A stretch of 13,516 nt of DNA from an uncultured Bacteroidales bacterium (GTDB lineage: Bacteria; Bacteroidota; Bacteroidia; Bacteroidales; Paludibacteraceae). Location: NCBI GenBank assembly GCA_934692905.1, contig CAKUUM010000046.1, positions 1 through 13,516 on the forward strand, written 5' to 3'. A program made the position numbers and the translations under genes. The notes beneath the pieces are model-generated. The model was not told where the DNA came from and made no database searches. It saw only the letters and a program-made list of their open reading frames with translations. Positions 8,470 to 13,516 of this stretch are shown here, piece after piece. Numbering within the stretch: the stretch's first letter is position 1; every line of letters begins with the position of its first letter.

Positions 8470-9327
8470 TTATACTGTGTCCATAAAGGAGCGTTGCACC
8501 TTATTAAACACGATGATGCCGACGCCGATCAGGACGACCATGAACGCGAAACTGTATCCGAGCATCCACCAGTCGTGGCAACCGACGCCGAGCATGCCGT
8601 ATTTGAAGAACTCGACAATGCCCGTGAGCGGATTCAACTGCATGACTAACAGCAGTTTGGGATTGGTGATGGTGGACAGCGGATAGATGACCGGCGTGGC
8701 GTACATCCACAGGCTGACGAAGAAACTGAGCAGCAGTTGCAGGTCGCGGTACTTGGTGGTCATACTGGAAAACAGAATACCAAAGCCGAGCGCCAGGCCG
8801 GCAAGCATCACCACCAAGACTGGCACCATCAGCGCGTACCAGTTCGGGTGGATTTGTACATCCGTGAAAATGGCGTAATACGCATATACACAGAGGAATA
8901 GCCCGAACTGGATACCAAACCGCACAAGGTTGCTGACGACATCGCTGAGGGGCGTGATGAGACGCGGGAAATAGACCTTGCCGAAGATGCCCGCGTTGTT
9001 GACGAAGGTGTTGGAGGTCTTGGTGAGGCAGTCGGCGAAATACTGCCAGAAACAGATGCCCGCGAGGTAGAACAGCGGCTGCGGCAGTCCGTCGGTGGAA
9101 ATCTTGGCGATGCCGCCGAAGACAACCATGTACATCACGGTGGTCATGAGCGGCTGGATGAGATACCAGAGCGGGCCAAGGATGGTCTGCTTGTACTGGG
9201 TGATGATGTTGCGCTTGACGAAGAGCATCAGCAGGTCGCGATAGCGCCAAATCTCCGCGAAATCCACGGACAGGAGTTTATCTTTGGGGCGAATGACGGT
9301 CGTCCAATTGTCTTGTGTATCTGCCAT
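8470..9327 (-). CDS. ABC-2 type polysaccharide export permease (Wzm-like)
   Basis: 285 residues, the usual size for the membrane subunit of O-antigen or teichoic-acid-type ABC exporters. After a soluble N-terminus (about 30 residues) comes the amphipathic family segment near LLMLFVKRNIITQYKQT, then LGPLWYLIQPLMTTVMYMVV and about six hydrophobic segments in the inner membrane. The segment YATPVIYPLS and the late LNPLTGIVEFFKY are typical of this family. The ATG at 9327 lies about 13 nt after the predicted transcription start of the promoter at 9347-9378. Partner ATPases (Wzt type) usually follow immediately; here the next 349 nt are gene-free and then comes ispE, so the partner must be encoded elsewhere. 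The substrate cannot be told from sequence. Confidence 0.9.
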   Translation of the reverse strand: MADTQDNWTTVIRPKDKLLSVDFAEIWRYRDLLMLFVKRNIITQYKQTILGPLWYLIQPLMTTVMYMVVFGGIAKISTDGLPQPLFYLAGICFWQYFADCLTKTSNTFVNNAGIFGKVYFPRLITPLSDVVSNLVRFGIQFGLFLCVYAYYAIFTDVQIHPNWYALMVPVLVVMLAGLALGFGILFSSMTTKYRDLQLLLSFFVSLWMYATPVIYPLSTITNPKLLLVMQLNPLTGIVEFFKYGMLGVGCHDWWMLGYSFAFMVVLIGVGIIVFNKVQRSFMDTV

Positions 9328-9346
9328 AAGTCTGTAAAATCGGGCA

Positions 9347-9378
9347 CAAAATTACATATTTATTTGCAAATTAGCAAA
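9347..9378 (-). promoter_or_regulatory. Promoter of the ABC permease gene (leftward)
   Basis: On the - strand: TTTG (9375-9378) as the -33 box, a 20-nt spacer and TAATTTTG (9347-9354), fitting TAnnTTTG. The predicted transcript starts near 9341, about 13 nt before the ATG. It overlaps the rightward promoter at 9363-9394. Confidence 0.75.
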
Positions 9379-9394
9379 TCTTTCACTACCTTTG
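9363..9394 (+). promoter_or_regulatory. Promoter of the DUF349-ftsE operon (rightward)
   Basis: TTTG (9363-9366), a 20-nt spacer and TACCTTTG (9387-9394) match the Bacteroidetes consensus exactly. The transcript should start near 9400, giving a leader of about 42 nt that contains a small hairpin CGCCC / GGGCG (9415-9428, AACA loop) before the ATG at 9443. Confidence 0.88.
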
Positions 9395-9442
9395 CGGCAC
9401 TTTTAATTGAACCCCGCCCAACAGGGCGCAAATCTAAATGTT

Positions 9443-10927
9443 ATGGCAAACGAGAAACAACAGTTCGTGGACGAACTAAAGGAACTGCTGCAGAAAGATG
9501 TGGCAGAGGTAAAAGAGCAAGTGGAACAACTGAAAAATCAGTTCTACCGCCAGTATCACCAAGAGCAGGAAGCCCTGAAAAAGGCGGCTGAAGAGGCTGC
9601 TGCAGAGGCGGGCGAGACGCTGGAGAACTGGCAACCTGCGGTGGACGAGGTGGAGCAGGAGTTCCGCGAATTGTTGAACTCGTACAAGCAAAAACGCGCC
9701 GAACTTCAGAAGAAAATTGAGGAAGAACAGGCGCAAAACCTGCTTCGCAAGGAGAATATCCTCGAACAGATGAAGGCGATGGCAGAGTCCGAGACCGCTG
9801 ATGTGATGGACAACCTGAAGAAGATGCGCGACCTGCAGGCGGAGTGGAAGACCATCGGTCCCGTGCCCGCACCCAAGGCGCAAGACATCTGGAAGAACTA
9901 CCAGCAGTACCAGGAACGTTTCTATGACCTCGTGAAGATAAACATTGAACTGCGCGACCTCGATTTCAAGAAGAACCTCGAGATGAAGACCCTGCTCTGC
10001 GAGGCTGCGGAGAAGTTGCAGAACAACCCCAACATTGTGGAGGCAAGCCGCGCCCTGCAGCAACTGCACGAGGAGTGGGCGGAGATTGGTCCCGTGGCGC
10101 GCGAGCAGCGTGAGGAACTCTGGAACCGTTTCAAGCAGGCGAGCAGCGCCATCAACAAGAAGCATCAGGCGTATTTCGACGAATTGCATGCCAAGGAGGA
10201 CGAGAACCTCGAGAAGAAGCAAGCCCTTATCGCGCGCCTGAAAGAGGTTGATATTGAGAAACTTAAGTCGAACAAGCAATGGGACGAGGCGACCGAAAAA
10301 GTGCAGGCAGTGCAGCAAGAGTGGCGCACCGTCGGCTTCGCGCCCAAGAAGCAGAACCAGGCCATCTACGAGGAGTACCGCCAACTCTGCGACGCGTTCT
10401 TCAAAGCCAAAACGGGCTATTATAAAGGTATGCGCGACGAGTTCAGCAGCAACCTCAAGGCGAAACGCGACCTCATCGCGGCTGCCGAGGCGCTGAAAGA
10501 CAGCACCGACTGGCGCGAGACCACCGACAAACTCATCGAACTGCAGAAGCAGTGGAAAGCCATTGGGCCCGTTGCCCGCAAGTACTCCGACGACCTCTGG
10601 AAGAAGTTCACAGCCGCTTGCGACGGGTTCTTCGAGGCAAAACGCGAAGCCACCAAGGGGCAGCGTGAGGCTTACCAGCAGAAGCGCGCCGAAGCCAAGG
10701 AGCGTTGGACGAAGAAAATCGGCGACATGAGCGACCGTCAGAAACTCATCCGCATGTACGAAAACATGCAGCAGGAGATAAAAACCGCCGAGAACAACAT
10801 CCTCTTCTTTACGGGTAAGTCCAAGTCAGCCAATCGTTTGGTGGACGATATGCAGAAGAAAATCGACACCCTCAAAGAGCAACTCGCCGACCTCGAGAAG
10901 AAAATCAACCAAATGGACGCTGAATGA
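9443..10927 (+). CDS. DUF349 domain protein with four repeats, coiled coil
   Basis: 494 residues, highly charged, rich in Lys, Glu and Gln, without signal peptide or membrane segments, so cytoplasmic. Four DUF349 repeats are visible by their W-x-x-I/V-G-P/F signature: WKTIGPV (residue 135), WAEIGPV (212), WRTVGFA (294) and WKAIGPV (371), spaced 77 to 82 residues, each followed by an aromatic position near (I/L)W or IY and an F-rich helix. The N-terminus (about 1-120) and C-terminus (about 440-494) look like coiled coils. The ATG at 9443 was chosen over an in-frame TTG at 9407 because it gives MANEKQQF and sits sensibly after the promoter. Its stop overlaps the ftsE start (ATGA, 10924-10927). 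DUF349 has no established function that I know of; coupling to ftsE hints at a link with division or envelope work, which is inference only. Confidence 0.88.
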   Translation: MANEKQQFVDELKELLQKDVAEVKEQVEQLKNQFYRQYHQEQEALKKAAEEAAAEAGETLENWQPAVDEVEQEFRELLNSYKQKRAELQKKIEEEQAQNLLRKENILEQMKAMAESETADVMDNLKKMRDLQAEWKTIGPVPAPKAQDIWKNYQQYQERFYDLVKINIELRDLDFKKNLEMKTLLCEAAEKLQNNPNIVEASRALQQLHEEWAEIGPVAREQREELWNRFKQASSAINKKHQAYFDELHAKEDENLEKKQALIARLKEVDIEKLKSNKQWDEATEKVQAVQQEWRTVGFAPKKQNQAIYEEYRQLCDAFFKAKTGYYKGMRDEFSSNLKAKRDLIAAAEALKDSTDWRETTDKLIELQKQWKAIGPVARKYSDDLWKKFTAACDGFFEAKREATKGQREAYQQKRAEAKERWTKKIGDMSDRQKLIRMYENMQQEIKTAENNILFFTGKSKSANRLVDDMQKKIDTLKEQLADLEKKINQMDAE

Positions 10928-11592
10928 GCCAACTGATTCATTATCAGGATATAGAGGTGTGCCAAGAGGAGCAGATTGTCTTGCGCGATGTGAACCTTGA
11001 CATTCAGTCGGGCGAGATGGTGTATCTGCTCGGGCGCGTGGGCAGCGGCAAGTCCAGCCTCATGAAGACGTTCTACGCCGAACTGCCCGTGCAGGGCGCG
11101 GAAGCCAATGTCCTCGGCTACGACCTGCTGACCATTAAGCGCAAACAGGTGCCGTACCTCCGCCGCAAAGTGGGCGTGGTCTTTCAGGACTTCCAACTCC
11201 TCGTGGACCGCAACGTGGAGGAGAACCTGATGTTCGTGCTCAAAGCCACGGGTTGGAAGGATAAACAGTTGATGCGCAGCAACATACACGATGTCCTCGA
11301 GCAGGTGGGTATGGCGGAAAAAGCCTACAAGATGCCCTACCAACTCTCGGGTGGCGAGCAGCAGCGTGTGGTCATCGCCCGCGCCTTGCTCAATTCGCCG
11401 GAGATAATCCTCGCCGATGAGCCCACGGGCAACCTCGACCCCGAAACGGGACAGGGTATCATCGAACTGCTCTACAGCATCAGCCGCGCGGGAATGACGG
11501 TCATCATGTCCACGCACAACCTGCAATGGCCTGAACGCTACCCCGGACGCCGCATCGAGTTCCAGAACGGGCAACTCGTTGAGTTACAATAA
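10924..11592 (+). CDS. ftsE: Cell division ATP-binding protein FtsE
   Basis: 222 residues, the right length for FtsE, the cytosolic ATPase that with the membrane protein FtsX activates peptidoglycan hydrolysis at the division site. All ABC motifs are present: Walker A GRVGSGKSS (37-45), Q-loop Gln88 in VVFQDFQLL, signature LSGGEQQ (141-147), Walker B IILADEP (161-167), and switch His198 in STHN. FVFQDF/VVFQDFQLL followed by DRNVEENL and ADEPTGNLD are typical of FtsE and the related MacB/LolD group; the absence of an adjoining permease and the short C-terminus favour FtsE. ftsX is not in the window. The gene overlaps the DUF349 stop by 4 nt, implying translational coupling. Confidence 0.86.
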   Translation: MSQLIHYQDIEVCQEEQIVLRDVNLDIQSGEMVYLLGRVGSGKSSLMKTFYAELPVQGAEANVLGYDLLTIKRKQVPYLRRKVGVVFQDFQLLVDRNVEENLMFVLKATGWKDKQLMRSNIHDVLEQVGMAEKAYKMPYQLSGGEQQRVVIARALLNSPEIILADEPTGNLDPETGQGIIELLYSISRAGMTVIMSTHNLQWPERYPGRRIEFQNGQLVELQ

Positions 11593-11600
11593 TTTCCTAT

Positions 11601-11644
11601 CGAAAGCAGTGCTATCCTCCCATGGGCAGATAGCACTGCTTTCG
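11601..11644. terminator. Long perfect hairpin after ftsE, probable terminator
   Basis: CGAAAGCAGTGCTATC (11601-11616) is perfectly complementary to GATAGCACTGCTTTCG (11629-11644), a 16-bp stem with a 12-nt loop that includes CCCATGGG. It begins 8 nt after the ftsE stop. There is no T-tract directly after it (GTATGTAATTG follows), so termination would be atypical; protection of the 3' end or a protein site are alternatives. Confidence 0.6.
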
Positions 11645-11693
11645 GTATGTAATTGAGCCGTTTTTATCACTGCTGCCTTGTTTTGTGTGGGAG

Positions 11694-11733
11694 ACGACGC
11701 GTCTCGCGTCGTTATCATTGGCGCAGCCAATGA
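11694..11733. repeat. Two adjacent 8-bp palindromes with 3-nt loops
   Basis: ACGACGCG-TCT-CGCGTCGT (11694-11712 with the loop at 11702-11704) and TCATTGGC-GCA-GCCAATGA (11715-11733) are both perfect. They lie 2 nt apart and resemble REP/BIME-like paired palindromes. A third palindrome of similar build follows at 11748. No coding frame of note crosses them. Confidence 0.75.
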
Positions 11734-11747
11734 GTCTAATTTATGGC

Positions 11748-11764
11748 TAATTACACGGTAATTA
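11748..11764 (+). repeat. Dispersed palindromic repeat, copy B
   Basis: TAATTACACGGTAATTA: perfect 7-bp arms around ACG, identical to the copy at 12600. Upstream AATTTATGG (11738-11746) matches the AATTAATGG flank of the other copies, and ATGTTTT follows at some distance. It lies 66 nt before the crcB start, in crcB orientation. No clear promoter is visible between it and crcB. Confidence 0.8.
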
Positions 11765-11830
11765 TATGTGTATCAATGTTTTAATGGCTCTTTAACGGAC
11801 TTTAATGGAGTATTTATTCGCCTCATTCCT

Positions 11831-12208
11831 ATGTTACTGAAACTGCTTTTTGTGATGCTTGGCGGAGCCGTAGGCGCGGCTCTCCGCTACCTTGTCGGGC
11901 TGCTCTGCGCCCATGGGTGCACGAATGCTTTTCCTTGGGGCACACTGATAGTCAATTGTTTAGGTTGCTTGTTACTGGGTCTCCTGCTCGGTCTCGCAGA
12001 ACGTTACGCGCATTTCGGCGGCACCTCCGCGTATCTGTTCCTGACGGTAGGCGTCTGTGGCGCCTTCACCACATTCTCCACTTTCTCGGCAGACACGTTC
12101 CGCCTCATGGACAGCGGCAACTGGCTCCTTGCCCTCGCCTACCTCGCCGCCACCCTCGTGCTCGGTTTCCTGCTACTCTACCTCGGTCGCACCCTCACTC
12201 TCCGCTAA
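11831..12208 (+). CDS. crcB: Fluoride ion channel CrcB/Fluc
   Basis: 125 residues, four hydrophobic segments, the normal size for the Fluc channel that lets fluoride leave the cytoplasm as a dual-topology dimer in the inner membrane. Motifs: GGAVGAALRY (11-20), GTLIVNCLG (37-45, with the conserved Asn42) and VGVCGAFTTFSTFSAD (73-88, carrying the conserved Phe and Thr/Ser residues of the pore). The frame is open 63 nt further upstream, but the ATG at 11831 gives the family's usual N-terminus. No fluoride riboswitch was recognised upstream. The 238 nt before it hold a hairpin and three palindromes. Confidence 0.95.
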   Translation: MLLKLLFVMLGGAVGAALRYLVGLLCAHGCTNAFPWGTLIVNCLGCLLLGLLLGLAERYAHFGGTSAYLFLTVGVCGAFTTFSTFSADTFRLMDSGNWLLALAYLAATLVLGFLLLYLGRTLTLR

Positions 12209-12358
12209 TCCGCCCCAAAATATCAGCACCCCCATCCCTATCTCTCCGCCAAATCCACCCGACACACCCCATATCAATATCCTATTTTTACTAACAATGA
12301 TTAAAATAATCCCCACATATTTCCCCTGTCCCCCTCATTTCTTTCTCGTGTCAAACAG

Positions 12359-12391
12359 CAAGGGATAGGCAAGGGATGCACAAGGGATAGG
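12359..12391 (+). repeat. 11-bp tandem repeat, three copies
   Basis: CAAGGGATAGG (12359-12369), CAAGGGATGCA (12370-12380) and CAAGGGATAGG (12381-12391), then a degenerate CAACCCATAC. Same unit length as the unrelated repeat at 8428. It lies upstream of a palindromic dispersed repeat, as the 8428 repeat does when read on the - strand. Confidence 0.88.
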
Positions 12392-12498
12392 CAACCCATA
12401 CAAACCTGATACGCACCCTGTCTGATTAGCATATTTTAACCATACGACAACATCTGCTACCTCACCATACCCTTTCTATCTCTCATATCCGATAATGA

Positions 12499-12541
12499 GA
12501 AAATTAATGGTTAGTTACACGGTAATTAATGTTTTGTTTTC
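12499..12541 (+). repeat. Dispersed palindromic repeat, copy C
   Basis: GAAAATTAATGGT, then TAGTTACACGGTAATTA (12512-12528; one mismatch in the palindrome), then ATGTTTTGTTTTC. It is nearly identical over about 43 bp to copy D, which lies 88 bp downstream. CCATACCCT upstream (about 12463) is shared with copy A. Confidence 0.85.
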
Positions 12542-12587
12542 TTTCTTCCGGTCTTACCCCCTACAACACCGCCAAGTAACGCCGTCC

Positions 12588-12629
12588 GAAATTAATGAAT
12601 AATTACACGGTAATTAATGTTTTATTTTC
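12588..12629 (+). repeat. Dispersed palindromic repeat, copy D
   Basis: GAAATTAATGAA, then the perfect palindrome TAATTACACGGTAATTA (12600-12616), then ATGTTTTATTTTC. It ends 3 nt before the -33 box of the promoter at 12632, so it could act as an operator or upstream element for that promoter, or be a mobile repeat that landed there. Confidence 0.85.
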
Positions 12630-12631
12630 CA

Positions 12632-12663
12632 TTTGCTCACTTCGCATAAATTCCGTACCTTTG
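12632..12663 (+). promoter_or_regulatory. Consensus promoter of the structured RNA / MBOAT leader
   Basis: TTTG (12632-12635), a 20-nt spacer and TACCTTTG (12656-12663), the same form as the promoter at 9363. Transcription should start near 12670, more than 300 nt before the next start codon. Confidence 0.88.
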
Positions 12664-12669
12664 TGCCGC

Positions 12670-12918
12670 AAAGGCGCAACAGCCTTCGCATATATTGTTA
12701 ACAAAGGCGTTTATTGACGCTTGTTTTGGCGCATTGGAAACCGGCAAGTTTTCGTCAAGTCCAGAGCAAGATGGCAATGAACGTCCATTGGTATGTACTC
12801 TCGTATTCCTGCGAATACGCGTGCATATCCGCGTGGACGTTATTGTTTATTCTTACTTGGAAGGTTCTTGCCGGTACCTCAATGCGGAGAATAAGCAGAG
12901 TAAGGTACCACGCTTTTT
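12670..12918 (+). ncRNA. Probable structured RNA gene, possibly 6S-like
   Basis: By eye the transcript folds into a 5' hairpin AAGGC/GCCTT (12671-12686) followed by one long rod. Pairings: 12703-12710/12910-12917, 12711-12715/12899-12903, 12719-12727/12888-12896, 12730-12737/12879-12886, 12740-12748/12867-12875, 12760-12763/12858-12861, 12768-12771/12851-12854, 12773-12778/12842-12847, 12780-12787/12834-12841, 12790-12798/12821-12830 (bulge at 12828), 12802-12808/12813-12819 with loop CTGC. That is about 77 pairs, eight of them G-U on the + strand, which would be A-C mismatches on the other strand. The closing stem ends in TTTTT (12914-12918), like a terminator. The largest internal loop (12749-12759 against 12862-12866) is asymmetric. 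A rod with a central bubble suggests 6S RNA, but I recognise no diagnostic sequence. Small overlapping open frames look incidental. It could also be a long regulatory leader of the MBOAT gene. Confidence 0.7.
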
Positions 12919-12956
12919 ATATGTATCGGGGCTGTTTGGTGCCGCCGTCCCGCAAT

Positions 12957-12974
12957 GCGCTACCCGCGGTGCGC
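12957..12974 (+). promoter_or_regulatory. Hairpin just before the MBOAT start codon
   Basis: GCGC, bulged T, ACC, loop CGC, GGT, GCGC: a seven-pair stem that ends 10 nt before the ATG at 12985. It could affect ribosome access if transcripts read through from the upstream promoter. It is short and could be chance in this GC-rich stretch. Confidence 0.35.
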
Positions 12975-12984
12975 AACCCCAAGT

Positions 12985-13516
12985 ATGCTCTTCAACTCCA
13001 TCGAGTTTGCCGTTTTCCTTCCGATAGTTTTCCTGCTCTATTGGTTTGTGTTCGACTACGCGCTCCGACGCTGCAAGCACCAACTGTTCCTGCAAAACCT
13101 CTTCATCGTCGTTGCCAGTTACATCTTCTATGGCTGGTGGAACTGGCGTTTCCTTATCCTCATCGCTTTCACCACCCTCTGCTCGTTCCTCAGCGGCATC
13201 GGCATAGAGCATGCCCGGTCCCCGCGCACCCGCAAAGCCGTGATGACCGTCAATATCATCATCAATCTCGCCATCCTCGGCACATACAAGTACTACGATT
13301 TCTTTGTCCGTTCCTTTGCCGAACTCTTTGGTTGCCAATCCGATAGCCTGCTCCTGCACCTGGTTCTGCCTGTGGGTATCAGTTTCTACACCTTCCAAGC
13401 CCTGTCCTATTCCATAGACGTTTACCGCCGGCAGATACAGCCCACGCACGACCTCGTTGCCTTTACCGCATTCTTGTCGTTCTTTCCCCAACTCGTCGCC
13501 GGACCTATCGAGCGTG
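12985..13516 (+). CDS. MBOAT O-acyltransferase (AlgI/DltB type), 3' end missing
   Basis: 177 complete codons, open at the right edge. Translation begins MLFNSIEFAVFLPIVFLLYW, the usual start of AlgI-like membrane-bound O-acyltransferases, which move acyl groups (often acetyl) across the inner membrane onto extracellular polysaccharides. Family landmarks: SYIFYGWWNW (45-54), KYYDFF (102-107), LPVGISFYTFQ (128-138) with YSIDVYRR (142-149), and FFPQLVAGPIER (166-177). About four membrane segments are seen; the catalytic His lies beyond the window. A secreted SGNH/AlgX-like partner is often encoded next door, but the sequence ends too early to see it. The ATG at 12985 is the only start that gives the family N-terminus. 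No promoter of its own was found; the nearest is at 12632, upstream of the structured RNA. Confidence 0.93.
   Translation, partial: MLFNSIEFAVFLPIVFLLYWFVFDYALRRCKHQLFLQNLFIVVASYIFYGWWNWRFLILIAFTTLCSFLSGIGIEHARSPRTRKAVMTVNIIINLAILGTYKYYDFFVRSFAELFGCQSDSLLLHLVLPVGISFYTFQALSYSIDVYRRQIQPTHDLVAFTAFLSFFPQLVAGPIER

Larger units (their letters stand above)
12209..12655. other. Gene-free intergenic region with several repeats
   Basis: 447 bases between crcB and the promoter of the structured RNA. The first 150 are pyrimidine- and C-rich on the + strand (CCCC clusters) with no gene recognised. Then come an 11-bp tandem repeat (12359-12391) and two copies of the palindromic dispersed repeat (12499-12541, 12588-12629). 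Small open frames here look like chance readings. Confidence 0.7.

Noticed and set aside
9407..9442. TTG start at 9407 for the DUF349 gene
   Set aside because: The ATG at 9443 gives a normal N-terminus, and the extension crosses the leader hairpin at 9415-9428.
11645..11830. A fluoride riboswitch upstream of crcB
   Set aside because: AGCCAATGAGTC (11725-11736) vaguely resembles part of the riboswitch core, but it is one arm of a palindrome and the rest of the conserved core is missing.
12359..12629. A CRISPR array
   Set aside because: The 11-bp units are contiguous without spacers, the two 43-bp repeats are only a pair, and no cas gene is present.
12695..13027. A 110-codon + strand frame over the structured RNA
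   Set aside because: Its composition is unlike the neighbouring genes, it ends inside the MBOAT gene in another frame, and base pairing explains the sequence better. Similar frames at 12714-13346 (+) and 12853-13491 (-) were dropped for the same reasons.

Overview
The window looks like a chromosomal stretch of a Bacteroidota genome, probably order Bacteroidales. Three promoters match the Bacteroidales consensus closely (TACCTTTG as the -7 box, a TTG/TTTG -33 box, 20-nt spacer) and a fourth has TAATTTTG. Starts lack obvious Shine-Dalgarno sequences. The gene families (long DnaE, C69 and M20 dipeptidases, FtsE with a GRVGSGKSS P-loop, multi-repeat DUF349 protein) also fit. It is mostly housekeeping DNA, with no phage, transposase, CRISPR, rRNA or tRNA seen. 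The genes are GC-rich, while two intergenic stretches (8121-8469 and 12209-12655) are AT-richer and full of repeats.

Left part (1-7228, all +): the 3' part of dnaE runs off the left edge. It is followed by a membrane-anchored protein consisting only of a 5'-nucleotidase C-terminal domain, with its own promoter. Next is an overlapping pair of unrelated dipeptidase genes: an exported C69 enzyme and a cytosolic M20 PepD. They suggest a peptide-use operon working on both sides of the inner membrane. A bidirectional terminator (7245-7285) separates them from the convergent ispE.

Middle (7299-9394): ispE and a Wzm-type polysaccharide-export permease lie on the - strand, separated by a repeat-rich gene-free stretch. 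The permease has no ATPase partner in the window. It is divergent from a DUF349 gene, and the two promoters are interlocked with exact two-fold symmetry.

Right part (9443-13516, all +): DUF349 and ftsE overlap by 4 nt and end at a long perfect hairpin. Then come three tight 3-nt-loop palindromes, crcB (fluoride channel), and an intergenic region with an 11-bp tandem repeat and two copies of a palindromic dispersed repeat. A consensus promoter then drives a roughly 250-nt region that folds by eye into one long rod ending in a T-tract. I call this a probable structured RNA gene, possibly 6S-like. The window ends inside an AlgI/DltB-type MBOAT acyltransferase gene (12985-13516, open at the right edge).

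The best candidates for something undescribed are the structured RNA at 12670-12918, the palindromic dispersed repeat with four copies (8148, 11748, 12512, 12600), and the interlocked promoter pair at 9347-9394. All folding and repeat claims were made by eye and need computation.
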